From assembly GCF_030272615.1 (NCBI RefSeq), contig NC_081413.1, forward strand, positions 24,922,966 through 24,986,965: DNA of 64,000 bases, written 5' to 3'. Origin of the DNA: Cryptomeria japonica. Its lineage: Eukaryota; Streptophyta; Pinopsida; Cupressales; Cupressaceae. The position numbers and the translations under genes are program-made. Of the stretch, positions 36,889-49,384 are shown in pieces; position 1 is the stretch's first letter, and each line of letters opens with the position of its first letter. A model generated the notes under the pieces. That model searched no databases. It saw only the letters and a list, made by a program, of their open reading frames with translations, and was not told the origin of the DNA.

Positions 36889-38058
36889 GGAAGTCAAAAA
36901 CATTAAAAAAAAAAAAATCTGTGAAGAGATTGGGCTCATAGCATTAGGGGACCAATGCATTGGGTGGCGGGCCACAGCACTCAGAATTGAATGACATTCC
37001 CAGCGCACATCTTTTTGCAAATTTTTTATTCAACGAGACCTTACCACAAAATTAAACAACAATGGATTTTTTTGGACTTCTGAAACTTTTTCAATGTATT
37101 AATTATACAGCTTATGCAAGCCATTCTTTACTGTCAAAAATGTCATCATGCGGTCAATCTTTCTTTTTATTTACTTAGATATTACTGTGTACTATGCGTC
37201 TGTCTAGTAAGGGACACGAGAAAGAAAAATATGAAGTTTGTATGAAACATGACTGAAAACTTAAAGTTGTGACGGTAAGTGTTTTTTGGTTTTTATTTAA
37301 ATAGAAGATATCTTAATATTATTAATTTTATTTTAAAAAATACCAATTGCATATGCACACGATCTATGGAAAAAGGTTTTTAATTTTTATAAATTGATAT
37401 TTAAGTCGGGTTAAAAAGTTTAGGATGGATGATGGCATGATTAATTTGCCACAAGAGGAAAGACTTATGATTTTCCCACCAACTCCCATTTGTGTACGAT
37501 AAGAACATTTTCAAGTCGATGAAAATTTAATATAATTACATTCCGTATTATATTTGGTGTGTCCATGTCGGCAAGGCACTGTTGTTGGGGAGGTGTCATT
37601 CACAGAGACGAGAGAAAAGAGAGCATTTAGCTCTTTTGTTTTGCTATTCAAGACAGTGGACATTAATTTAGAGGAATAATTGTCTCCAATACAGAAAGTA
37701 AATAGCGACTTATGGCATGACTCTTCAGTTCAAAAATACTTTAAACTTCAGATATGGTATGTTTTTATGAGAAGGCTTTAACTTCAAATATTCTACGTTG
37801 ATTTGACATCTTTATACAGGTTTGAGCTATTGTCGGTATTTATGATCTGCTACAGCACCATGTATGCTTTGTTATGTTAATTTCAAATAGAAAACAAACC
37901 ACCCACTTCTAATTTTAGTTTATGTTTTGGACATTTTCGTATAAAATTACATTGTTATTTGACAAACGTAATTAAGGTTTGGGGCATCTTTTCGAGTTCA
38001 AATTTTAGTTTGGTTTGTGATTTTTTGTATGGAAACATGTCAGGATAAATAGATGTCG

Positions 38059-39960
38059 GCATTTCAGTCTTTATATAGCAGATTACAAGATTTCAAGTAA
38101 GCATATATCTAAACTACAAGCTTCCTTTGGCTAAGCAGCCACATATAGGGGGCTCCAGTCCATCAAATTCACCCAGGGCTCCAACCTGACCCAAATGTAC
38201 CTTCATTATTTCGAAATTATAAGTTGGGATATTTTTTACATTTATCATATGGTCTCTTTGTTTCTACAATTACAAGTATTATTGTTTTGTTTTCCTTATA
38301 GCCTCAAGCTTCACTAATTCAGTATTATTGTTTTGTTTTCCTTATAGCCTCAAGCTTCACTAATTCAGAAGTTGATGTTGGTGTTGATTTGATGACAGAT
38401 GAGGATGGCTCTAATATCAAAGCAATCTAAGGAGCATTTTCAAAGTCTTCTTTGAGATATGTTTTCTGAAACACTTTTAGATGGTGTTGTTTTCATTTCA
38501 TAATTTGGTCATATTTTCTTTTGTTGGCTTGATAATTTTATCTTAATTTATTGTTTTGTTGGAAGGATTCCCCTAAAATATGTTTAAAGAAAGGGTGACC
38601 AAAGCATGGGATGCAAATGGGAAGTGAAAGAAAGACTTTTTGAAGGGTTTTCCCTTTTTTCTTCATTACAGCTAGTCACAGGGAGGTCATCCTCAAACAT
38701 GCCCCTAATTTCTCTGAGCACCATTTATTGTTTTCACATTGTAGACATGTGACTTTTTCATCTCAAAGGAAAGAACTCCATTTATCAATGTTTAGATGGA
38801 GTTTCTTATGTTGTCTTTTCTCTTGTTAAAATTTTCTTTGCTAAGCAATATCATTTGTTAGGTGTTCATGCTTTTAGCTTAAACTATTTTTTATTTTTTT
38901 TGTACAACATTTTATATGACACTTAGTGGCCACCATCAAGAAGAGAAAAATGTGGAATTGGAGTGTTGAATTAGCTATAAAAGGAGGTGAGGCGGGATAA
39001 GAGAAAGGGATTAAAAGATAATAAAAAATTAAAACTAAGAATTAGCATTTCAGTCTTTATATAGCAGATTTCAGCATTTTGGGTAAGCATATATCTAAAC
39101 TACAAGCCTCCTTTGGCTAAGTAACCACATACAAGGAGATCCAGTCCTTCAAATTTACCCAGGGCTCAAATCTGACCCAAACGTGTCCTCATTATTCTCG
39201 AAATTAAGAGCCGAGATATTTTTTACATGTATCATATGATCTTCTTTGTTTTCTACAATTACAAGTATTATTGTTTTGTTTTCCATAATAGCCTCAAGCT
39301 TCACTAATTAAAAAGTTGATGTTGGTGCTGATTTGATGGCAGATGGGGATGGGTATACTATCAAAGCAATCTAAGGAGCTCATTTTATAAGGAGCTCGTT
39401 TTCTAAGTCTTCTATGAGATTTGTTTTCTAAAACAATTTTAGATGCGGCTCTTTTCATTTCATAATCTGATCATTCTTTTTTGTTGGCTTGATAATTTTA
39501 TCTTAATTTAATATTTTGTTAGGAGTGTTCCCCTAAAAATATACTTAAAGAAAGGGTGACCAAAGCATGGGATGCAAATTGGATTCGCCCTGATATTGTC
39601 CAAGACCCTTTGAAGGAGTTTGAACCCTTTTTTCTTCATTACAGCTAGTCACATGGAGGTCATCCTCAAACATTCCCCTGCATTCTCTAAGAACCATTTA
39701 TTGTTTTCAAACTCTAGATGTGAGACTTTCTTTTGTCAATGCTTGAATGGAGTTTCTTAAGTTGTTTTTTCTCTTGTTAGAATTTTATATCCAAAATATA
39801 GAAATCTTGCTAAGCAATGTCATTTGTTAGATGTGCAAGCTTCTAGCTTAAACTATATATAATATTTTTGCTCAACATTTTAGATCACACTCAGTGGCCA
39901 CCATCAAAAAGAGAAAAGTGTGGAATTGGAGTGTTGAATTAGCTTAAAAAGGAGGTGAGG
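38059..39960 (-). repeat. Upstream module of the dispersed unit, tandemly duplicated (986-bp period)
   Basis: 38059-39044 and 39045-39960 are diverged tandem copies; GCATTTCAGTCTTTATATAG, CATATATCTAAACTACAAGC, GCCTCAAGCTTCACTAATT and CCAAAGCATGGGATGCAAAT recur 986 bp apart. A related single copy upstream of copy E spans about 56870-57370. Within the first copy a further 46-bp tandem duplication covers 38278-38370 (TATTATTGTTTTGTTTTCCT twice). No open frame is shared by the copies, so it is non-coding. Confidence 0.85.
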
Positions 39961-40570
39961 TGGATTTAGTTTGTTGTTTCCAACATTCCTTGGCGTGTGG
40001 CCGACCTTCCCTTGGGTCCACACTTCATTCTATGGATTTTATAGATGGATCTCTTTGGTGGAGGTCGACCTTGTTGTTACATGTTTCATCTTGTTCATTG
40101 GCATTTGTTTCATACTGGGCCAACGCAGATCATTCTTGATCATATAAATCAATGTAATTAAGCCTTTAAAAATCTGTCAGGAGAATATAGAAGAATAATC
40201 ATAAGGTTAGGAGATCCAGAGTTTGGCTCACATTCTTGCTTGAGCTAGATATTGTAATGAGCATGTATGTAATCAGGCATGTGTACCGAATCTTGTAAGA
40301 CCACATGTTGCCGGTACACTGTAATTGATTTTCATGATATAATACAGTATTTCCTGCATTGCCTCCATCACATTGTGTTGCTTCTATTGTGTTAACTCTT
40401 GTTGCATGGTCTAGACTATTCTCTTTTGAGGACCCTCCTGTTGTGAGTACACCAATTTTATGTCTTGTAGATTTACGTTGAACTTCCTTCATAGGGTTAG
40501 GCGAACGCTGGACACATAGGCTCATATCAACATTTGGAGTCTTTGGAGAGGAAATGGGCTAAGAAGAAAG
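39961..40570. other. Unassigned; possible gypsy-related tail
   Basis: A minus-strand frame at 40525-40199 (MSLCVQRSPNPMKEVQRKST...) is open for 108 codons and lies next to the gypsy protease. It could be the diverged linker between protease and RT, but no RT motif is present. Confidence 0.35.
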
Positions 40571-43464
40571 TTCACGAGCCTTAGCACGATGTCTTCGTTC
40601 TGTTCTCTTGCACAATGGTTTCTTTTAGTTTTAGCTAAAGTTTGTGAAGGTTTAGGATCAATAGGCATAGGCATCTTCTCTTCCTTTAAAGAAGGAAGCA
40701 TTTGAGAAGGTTTTTAAGGTTGAAAGATAGTAAATGCTGGGCGCTTCCCTTAATAAGATGTAGGAGGTGGAACTGCAGCATATAAAGGAGGAGTAGAAGA
40801 TGTATGAAAAAGACCAGGTCCATCATGAGGAGGAGGAATAGGTCTATCATGAAGAAGAGGAATGGGATTAGGATCTCTAGGCTTACTCAAGGATAGAATC
40901 ATCTCATTCTTCCACCTTTGATAAAATTGAAAAAAAGCATCACTTCAAGGCTAAAAAGGTTCAAATTGTTTAGACTTAAAGTAATCAAGATTAACATCTC
41001 CATGTCTCATCGTGGGTTGGTACATGTTATGATTAATTGTTACAATTTTGTCATTAAAAGGAAATTTCAAATACTTATGAATAGTAGAAGGAATCACTTT
41101 CATGGAAGAGAGCCAAGGATGTCCCAACTTCACATGAAATTGATTCTATATAGGAATGATAGCAAAAAAGACATCTAAGCACTTAGTACCAACCTCAATG
41201 GGTAGATTAATAGAAACAATAGCAGGACAAGAGAAACCATTAAATATTTTAATTACCACATTAGATTTATCATATGTCACTTTATGCAATTGTAACGTAT
41301 AAAGATATTCTTCAGTTATCACATTCACCATAAACGTTGGATCAATTAGCAGCCCTTGTGAGAGCATGTCTTTGATCCTTAGAGTGATATATAGTGGGCC
41401 ATCAAGCTCTTCAATAGTCTCACTAGGATCAAATGCAATACATAGGTCCTTAGGAGGTGTAGTTTTATCAATAAGATTCACCACATTATTAGACTCAAGG
41501 CTAAGATCATTAGGAGAAAAGGCCAGATGCTTAAACTCAATCACATTAGTAGAATGAGAAGGCTTAGGGTTACTAAAGATTTGGAGGTTTTGATTAGGAG
41601 GAGATACGGATTTATTTCCTTTTTCATTCACACCAACTACAGATATGATATTGTTATTAATAAGGTTTTGAATCTTACTCCTTAGGGAATAACACTTTAC
41701 AGTGTCATGACTAGGTTGATGATGATATTCACAAAAAATTTTGGCATCATGATAAGGTGGAAAATTTTTAGATGTATCAATTGATTTGATGGGAGAAATT
41801 TTCAACATATTTTTGGTCAACAATTATATCATAATGCTATACAAATATTCAAAAGGAGGTGTAAATTCTATTCTAAAATACTTGGGTAAAGGAGGCACAC
41901 CTATTGTCACAGCTGCTACTTGAGTATTGTTGTTGTTATTGAACTTGATTAATCCCTTGTTTAGTTTAAAACTTCACAAAAGGTTGTTGAGCACTTTCAT
42001 TCTTATCAAATGGATCCATTCAAGGAGATTGTTCAAATTGACTCACTTGAACTTGGTAGTTATGAAGTATTGCACACAACTGCGTAAAGGAAGTAAACTC
42101 AGAAAACAAAATCTTATCCCTAATGTCTTTTTGCAAATTCGAAATAAAAATTCTTTCAACATCTTGATAAGGCATAGGATAAGAAATTTGAGAATACAAA
42201 CGTTTATAATAAAATTCATCACTTTTCTTTAACATCTTGCTTACAATTAATCAAATCAACCAAAGTAATCTTAGGACCAATATTATTGTGAAATTGTTGA
42301 ATGAAAGCATTAGCCAATTGTTGAAATGATGTAATTGAATGAGGTAAAGAACAATACCATTGCAATTATTTATACCTAAATGTTCTAGTAAACAATTTAG
42401 CCAAGTCTATGCATGAGAAAAATCACTACACAAAGTTTGAAATGAATTCACATGAGTCAAGGGATCACCTTTTCAATTACAGAGCTCCAATTAAGGGAGT
42501 TATACATGTTTATTGGGGACAACACGAGCAATATCACTAGATAATGGGCTCGCTACATCAAATGTGGGCACATTAAACTTTGATTAGTTCATGGAAGCTA
42601 TTTCTTGTTGCAAGGATGACACAGTTTGAGCTAGGATATTAATGGTTGCTTCAATGGATGGGTTGAAATTAGACATGTTGGATTGGGATGGAGGAGTAAC
42701 ATTGTTAAAGGAATGAGGAGGTTGAGAATAAGGAGGTGGAACACTATGATAGGTAGGTATGGGAGATGATTGGTTGACAAATGGAAGACTCGCGGAAGAA
42801 GGGATAAAATAATTTTGATTAGAAATGTTTCCCCCTTGACTAACATGTGTAGTAATAATAAGTTGTGTGAAAGTAGCCGTGATGTTGGATGTGAAAGTAG
42901 GCACACTAGTCATAGAAGTGATCATAGGAATAGAATGATTAACTTGACTAGGAGCTTGAGTATGGCCAAGGACTTCAGCACAACTTTTCATAGGCATAAT
43001 ATTAGTGTCAACAATATGAGCAAGTCCATACAACAAATCAATGCCAACTTTATCACATTGAACCATTATTTTTAATCCTTCAATCAATGGGATAGCCTCA
43101 CTTTTTGAGAGTTAACAATCATTAAGTTTCCACAATCCATATGTTAAGATCAATGCTTCTGGATTTGATTGTGTGAAGTTTTTTTGCATCAATGTTTTTG
43201 AGTATTGTTAACTCATCCATTGTTGAAGATTCTCAAATTCATTGTCAATCTTCTCCAATTGGTCAATGGAAACACTAGTTAGTAATTCACCCTCATCATG
43301 ATAATTATGTAAAGAATGGGGATAAATAACGTCAATCGTTGGAATAGAAAAACTACCCACATTCTCTTGAAACAAGTTATTAAACCTTGGGAAGCCTTAA
43401 TTCTACAACTTCTTCTCACGGGAATATTATAGGTAAGACTAATTGTAGTAAAACTCATGCACAA
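40570..43464 (-). pseudogene. Ty3/gypsy-type gag and aspartic protease, broken and truncated
   Basis: Reading leftward: an N-terminal gag part (SIDQLEKIDNEFENLQQWMS near 43250-43200), a Pro/Gln/Ser-rich stretch (43087-42584), a gag core end (YPMPYQDVERIFISNLQKDI, 42235-42020), a knuckle-like FCEYHHQPSHDTVKCYSLRS (41823 onward) and a retropepsin region. The retropepsin active site reads GLLIDPTFMVNVITEE, so the Asp remains but the following residues are altered. The end, LGHPWLSSMKVIPSTIHKYL, follows after an in-frame TAG at 41148-41146 (AIIPI*NQFHVKLGH). A Pro-rich linker lies at 40740-40920. RT, RNase H and integrase are absent. Several frameshifts separate the blocks. Assignment to a gypsy lineage rests on the knuckle-protease arrangement. 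Confidence 0.75.
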
Positions 43465-43740
43465 AGGAGGGAAATTTGAATTTGAATTTGAAAATAATGA
43501 TTAAGCAATACAAAATTTGGTGAAAAGAATGATTGATTAACTAATTAATTAAACAATTTGATTTGTGAATTTGAAAAATAAATGCATCTAGATCATAGCA
43601 TAACATTCATAAAGATTAGATCTGAAAATTAATTTGATAAATTATGCAACCCACATGATAAATTTTAGAATTATAAATTAGGGTTTTTGTAAATTCAACC
43701 ACTAAATTTATGTAATTCGATTTGGAAAGGAGTTCTAGGA
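43451..43740 (-). mobile_element. Leader or LTR edge of the gypsy element
   Basis: It adjoins the first gag ATG (near 43464-43458) and aligns with 13502-13780. This identifies the two loci as one family, but the LTR limits are not visible. Confidence 0.45.
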
Positions 43741-46119
43741 GGGAAAATTTGACCTCCAACTAAGATCTCCCTTTGGGATTTGATTCAATCTTCACCTACA
43801 TACCATGAGATGCTTCAAGAAACCTAACAAAGGGAATTGGGCTCATCTTCTACTAGGCCAAATGATGTAGAAGCCTTCATTGATCATATAGATGAAACAA
43901 ACATAGATATTATGTTAAAACAACATAAGTTAAACCTCATTTAGAAATTTAAAATAAATATGATTCCCTCATGATTGTTGTGGTCACTAATGGTAATACA
44001 ATAAGATGTAACTTAGATGATAATGGATCTTGAGTCTCAATGTTTGCAACATAGACTTGTTACATAAAATCAAAGTGGATACCTCCCTCATACAACCAAA
44101 TTCTCTTTGTATTCATGGCTTTGAGAATGTTCCTATATAGTCATTAGGTACAGTTACATTTCCTATTAAAATATGTGATGTAATCCTACCATGCTTATCC
44201 ATGTCATGCCTGATACTCTCAATTATAATGTTCTTCTAGGTAGGTTGTTGCTTCATGAATGCAAGAGGTCCCTTCTTGTCTTCATCAAAATCTTAAATTA
44301 ATTTATAATAACAAGATGTACACTCTAGAATGTGATAAAAATCCATATAGTGGGGTCCAAATATAAGGAGGATCTATATCTTATTTTAACTTGATGATCA
44401 TGTCTACCACACAATGTCCTATCAATGATACTTTCTTATAAAATAATTGTGGTTCTTAAGACTTTGCACCCACTTTCAATGGGGCTCATTTCCTCTCTAG
44501 GGGGAAGTAATGATCAAAAAAGAAGTTGGAGAATTCAAATTAAATAATATATTTTAATATTTTAATTAACATTGTCATCTAAATGTAATTAAATTTAAAT
44601 TTTAGGCTGATTGTATTGACTTGTATTGACTTCAAATGAAGACATGGATGTAGTGACCTTTAGATTCTCTAAAAGTTCATAAATGGGTTGAATTTGATGT
44701 TAATAAAAGGATTTGTAGTTATATATCTCTTTAGACAAGTTTCTCAAGGTGCACCATACATCTCATTTGATGAGTTCTACAAATTGTATTAGTGGGGCAT
44801 ACATCTCTCCCATGAATTTAAATGATATCAAGTCATACATCTCTCCCATGAGTTTTTTCAAATTGTACGGAGTCAAGTGAATACATCTCTCATGATTTTT
44901 CCCAAATTTGTATGATTTTTTAATCTTGGATGAATTGAAGCTTTATGCATTGTTTGTTGTGTGTTCAATAATACCACTAGTGACTCATTAGGTATTATCA
45001 AGATGACGTATCAATGGACTTTGACAACAATGTTGGACAACTAAGGGAGAGGACTTGGATAATGAATACTAACTTCTCTCTTAGAATATAACACAAATGT
45101 TAAAATAGATTTTCTAGAGGATGAGTTATGTTCCTCATTAGATGACTCACCATGTGAGGGAAGAAAATTTTTCCTATGTCTTAAAGTTTAAAAGAGTCTC
45201 GCCTTTGTTTGGGGTATTTGACCACCATAATTGATGGATATTCTAAGTAGCACACCACCATTCCTAGCATTACAAATATTTTTACACGTAGATCCAGTGA
45301 CCAACCTCTTCTTTTTGGGAGGAGTATCATTATCAAGATAAGGAATGGGCTTATTATGACAAGTGACAAGGGACACTCTTCAATTTTATGATTAATAGAT
45401 TGATATTTGAAATAGGTGTTATTTGTTCAATATGTATTTCAACAATCTCCTTCAAGCCCTTGGAGAGATCAATTTTGATATAAACACACTTTTATGAATG
45501 AGTTTAAATAATCATCTAGCTCATTGAAAATGACATTATCCAGCAAGCCTATTATTTTGGATAGAAAATTCTAGCATGAGAACAGAAAACCTAAGAAACT
45601 CCATCCAAACATAGACACAAAGTATTCTCTCTATTGAGATGAAAAAATCTCATGTCCAAGGGCTGAAAATGGGTAAAGCCATATAGAACAACCAAGAGCC
45701 ATATTTGAAAATAGCCTCTATATGACTAGCTTGAGAAAAACAAGAAAGGAAAACCTTGTCTAGCCATTCTTTAAGCATGCTTTTGTGGGGAACCCTCCCA
45801 ACAAAAAAATAATTAAGGTGGAAAACTTCAAGTCAATGACAAGCACTATTAAATTATCAAATGGAAGATAACCGCATCTAGAGGTGTTTCAGAAGACATA
45901 CCTACATGAAAAGACTTTGTAAACAAATTGGCTATGTTGCTTTGATAGTGGAGCTATCATCATGTACCATCAAAACATCAATACCAATATTGGTAACTCT
46001 ATTAATTGAAATTTGAGACCACATAAATAATAACAATAACACCCATAATCGTGAACATAAAATTTCAAATATCAATGTAATTTCATATAATTTTTTAAAA
46101 TATCAAGAATGTAAAATTA
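43741..46119. other. AT-rich DNA, probably gypsy LTR debris; short tandem repeat
   Basis: No supported gene. At about 44750-44920 the word ATACATCTCTCCCATGA recurs three to four times at roughly 55-60 bp with CAAATTGTA between. Two overlapping frames at 45181-45376 share the same DNA and neither resembles a known protein. Confidence 0.4.
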
Positions 46120-46855
46120 GATTAGAAGTGGGCGTTTTGTATTTCAGTTTGTAACATAACAAGTTATATATGGTGCTCCGGCAGAAAATAATACAGAGGG
46201 GGCACAGGCACAAATATTAAAATGATGTCAAATCAAAAGAGAGAAATGGGATGCCCATGTTATTTTCAATGTCAGAACAAAAGAGAGAAATGGGATGCCC
46301 ATGTTATTTTCTCTCTCGTCCCAATGAATGACAGCTCCCCAATGACTATGCCCTACCGACATGGAGACGCCAAACATAATACAGAATGTTATTTATTCAA
46401 TGTTTTCATTGAAAACGTACTTACTCTGCGCACAAATTTCCGAATGGGAGTCGGGTGGGAAAGCATGAAGTCTACACACACTTCATAATAATTCAGATGT
46501 CTCAAACAATTCCTTAATAGACTTACCCGCTAATAATTCAGATGTTTAAACTCTAATAATTAAATAAATTTATTGAAAGATTAACAACGGGATTGTACTT
46601 TTTAAATGTAAACAATCACTTGCGTGGGCTGTATAATTGATATATTAAAAAAATTCAGAAGAAGTCCAAGAAAATCCAAGTTATTAAAGTCTCTGATGAT
46701 CCATTTATGTCTCGTTGAATAAAAAGTTCGGAAAAATATGTGCTCTGAGAATGGCATTCAGGTTTGAGTGCTGTGGCCCGCCACGCAACGCATTGGTTCC
46801 TCAATACTATAAGGCCAATCTCTTCACAGATTTTTATTTTATGTTTTTGGCTTCC

Positions 46856-46863
46856 TATAAATA
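46856..46863 (+). promoter_or_regulatory. TATA box of copy B
   Basis: TATAAATA in CTTCCTATAAATACCCATGC, 68 nt upstream of the first foldback. TGTGGCCCGCCACGC lies about 80 bp upstream. The second foldback of this copy has no TATA box of its own because the duplication starts downstream of it. Confidence 0.7.
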
Positions 46864-46923
46864 CCCATGCAACCATATAATTCAAGCATTGCAGCGAAGA
46901 TTGATAGAAAAAAATGCTCATTC

Positions 46924-47020
46924 CTTTCAGAAGCCGCACTTTGGCACGATCCAATGAGCATGTTTTTCAGTAATTGATATAAATGCTATTGCACCGTGCC
47001 AAGCTGCGTGCATCTGAAAG
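46924..47020 (+). ncRNA. MIR171-like foldback, copy B first
   Basis: 97 nt, 5' arm TTTGGCACGATCCAATGAGC, 3' arm CACCGTGCCAAGCTGCGTGC, loop region GTTTTTCAGTAATTGATATA. Stem pairing includes CTTTCAGA/TCTGAAAG at the base and TTGGCACG/CGTGCCAA in the middle. Confidence 0.55.
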
Positions 47021-47506
47021 TGGTCTGCACAATGTTTAGGTATTTCTCAACTTAGATGTTTGAGATCTCTCTATTTTTTGCTTGACTTGAAGCAATATTT
47101 ATTTTGAACTAACGCGCACAGCAGATAGTTTTGGTTTATACTATATATGTCCTATTATTCTCATTTCTAAGAGTTCTATTAAATCCCCATGAAAGTTATT
47201 TATCTTTTGATAGAGAATAGAATGCTCATTTCTTGTCTGCGATTCTCATGGAAGTTTCTTGTCGGCAAATATGCATTGTCCTCATCGATATCTATAATCC
47301 CACTTTATTAAAATGCAGATTGCATTGTGAGATTTACACATTCATTCTCAAATAAGCTTATTTATGTGCCAACGTTTAGGATCTCTCTGTTTTTTACCAG
47401 ATCTAAGGAAACACAACGTTTGAACTGAGAATAACCAGCACAGATTCTTTTGAATGAAATAACACGCACAGTAGATCGTTTTGGTTATTCCATATAATGC
47501 TCATTC

Positions 47507-47603
47507 CTTTCAGAAGCCGCACTTTGGCACGATCCAATGAGCATGTTTTTCAGTAATTGATATAAATGCTATTGCACCGTGCCAAGCTGCGTGCATCTGA
47601 AAG
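47507..47603 (+). ncRNA. MIR171-like foldback, copy B second (in tandem duplication)
   Basis: Identical by eye to the foldback at 46924-47020, exactly 583 bp downstream. If transcribed from the TATA box at 46856 the two would lie in one primary transcript. Confidence 0.5.
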
Positions 47604-48576
47604 TGGTCTGCACAATGTTTAGGTATTTCTCAACTTAGATGTTTGAGATCTCTCTATTTTTTGCTTGACTTGAAGCAATATTTATTTTGAACTAACGCGC
47701 ACAGCAGATAGTTTTGGTTTATACTATATATGTCCTATTATTCTCATTTCTAAGAGTTCTATTAAATCCCCATGAAAGTTATTTATCTTTTGATAGAGAA
47801 TAGAATGCTCATTTCTTGTCTGCGATTCTCATGGAAGTTTCTTGTCGGCAAATATGCATTGTCCTCATCGATATCTATAATCCCACTTTATTAAAATGCA
47901 GATTGCATTGTGAGATTTACACATTCATTCTCAAATAAGCTTATTTATGTGCCAACGTTTAGGATCTCTCTGTTTTTTACCAGATCTAAGGAAACACAAC
48001 GTTTGAACTGAGAATAACCAGCACAGATTCTTTTGAATGAAATAACACGCACAGTAGATCGTTTTGGTTATTCCATATATGTTTTATTTTTCTCATTTCT
48101 AAGAGTTCTATTAAATCCCCATGAAAGTTATCTTCCTTTTGATAGAAGATATGATGTTGATTTCTTCTCTGCTACTTTCTTGGAAGTTTCTTTTCGGCAG
48201 ATATGCATTGTCCTCACTGATATCTATATTCCTTCTTAATCAAGATGAAGATTTCATTGTGGGATTCACAAATTCGTGCATTTGCAAGAAGATGGAACAT
48301 AGGTATTATGACAGAGAGCAAGGCATTATATCACTGTCATTTAGACCTTTAAAAAACTGTCAATAGAGCACTGTCATGCATGTAGATCATATTAGTCGTC
48401 GGCAAATTTAACTTTAAAAGTTGTAATTTATGATTGTTTTTAATACTATTGAAATTAATGAATCAAGTTAAAATTAGAAGACAGTTTATTATTACAGTAT
48501 ATGCCCATCAGTAGTATCCAAAATAATATGCAAGTGAAGGAAGCGATATTGCACGCTTTTTTCCCTGTTTCTCTTA

Positions 48577-48846
48577 AATGAAGAGTATTTTTATCGATAG
48601 AATGATGTTAAAGAAAATTGGAAAGAGTTTTTATAAGTCATCTGAAATTAGGGGTTGATCCCCAACAATGAAGAGTATTTTTATCGATAGAATGATGTTA
48701 AAGAAAATTGGAAAGAGTTTTTATAAGTCATCTGAAATTAGGGGTTGATCCCCAACAATGAAGAGTATTTTTATCGATAGAATGATGTTAAAGAAAATTG
48801 GAAAGAGTTTTTATAAGTCATCTGAAATTAGGGGTTGATCCCCAAC
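48577..48846 (+). repeat. Three 90-bp tandem repeats
   Basis: Each unit runs from AATGAAGAGTATTTTTATCG to GGGGTTGATCCCCAAC. Copy A has a single equivalent near 8045-8135. Confidence 0.95.
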
Positions 48847-49384
48847 AGTAATCGATCTGGTTGACAATGAGCGTTTTCAGTTTTTTATTTTTTATTTTTT
48901 ATTTTTTTGGTTTGTTAGGGTAGATTAATTTGTTAGAGGTCACCCTATTGTCACCCACCAATTTTAGGGAGTTAGAAACACTTTCTTTGTGTTAATCATT
49001 GAAATTTAGAATGGCTCATCAAAAAATATTATGTCTATTAATTATTCTACAATTCAATAATCACTCTTTTGATACAAACTTTACAAATGTTTGGAATGTT
49101 ACACCAGTCAATTTGCTTTCCATCTCTTGATTACATGATCACTTGATTATGCAAACACCTTTAATGCAAAACCATTACATGATGTCTTATTATATTGATG
49201 TATTTTAGACAATTCTAGAATCTAAGCCAACTTGCTCAAAATAACAAATAATTAATGTTTTTTTCTCTTCATCTTTATCTTGTTTCCTTCTAAAATATTC
49301 CATTTAAAACTTGCCTTTCTCATTTAATGATTGGTAGTGAGAGAAATTACGTATTCCAATAATCCCCTTTAATTCTATCATTTT

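Larger units (their letters stand above)
35990..38040 (-). repeat. Dispersed unit, copy C
   Basis: Reverse complement of the same unit as copy A. It starts near ATATTTTCTTTCAATGGTGG and GAGGACGCTCATTGTCGATG, passes the foldback (36724-36820), the TATA box, GGGTGGCGGGCCACAGCAC and GTTGTTGGGGAGGTGTCATT, and runs to TACATTGTTATTTGACAAAC near 37970. A duplicated upstream module follows it at 38059-39960. Confidence 0.85.
46120..49380 (+). repeat. Dispersed unit, copy B, with two internal perfect-looking tandem duplications
   Basis: Same order of landmarks as copy A. A 583-bp segment (46913-47495) containing the foldback is repeated directly at 47496-48078, and the two look identical by eye. A 90-bp segment (48577-48666) is present three times in a row to 48846, again identical by eye. 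A short repeat of GAGAGAAATGGGATGCCCAT is near 46240-46300. The tail ends near AAATTACGTATTCCAATAAT, after which LINE-B begins. Confidence 0.88.

Noticed and set aside
45181-45376. Two overlapping minus-strand frames of 62 codons
   Set aside because: They share the same DNA in different frames, neither resembles a family, and both lie in gypsy-related debris.
46655-46957. A frame with CCxP and KYPCN motifs on both strands, also seen near 6892, 36805 and 55311
   Set aside because: It recurs because the dispersed unit recurs. It covers the promoter and TATA box, its length changes among copies and its stops are not conserved, so it is not a protein gene.
47033-48366. Small plus-strand ORFs downstream of the copy B foldback
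   Set aside because: They are not conserved as frames in copies A, C, D or E.
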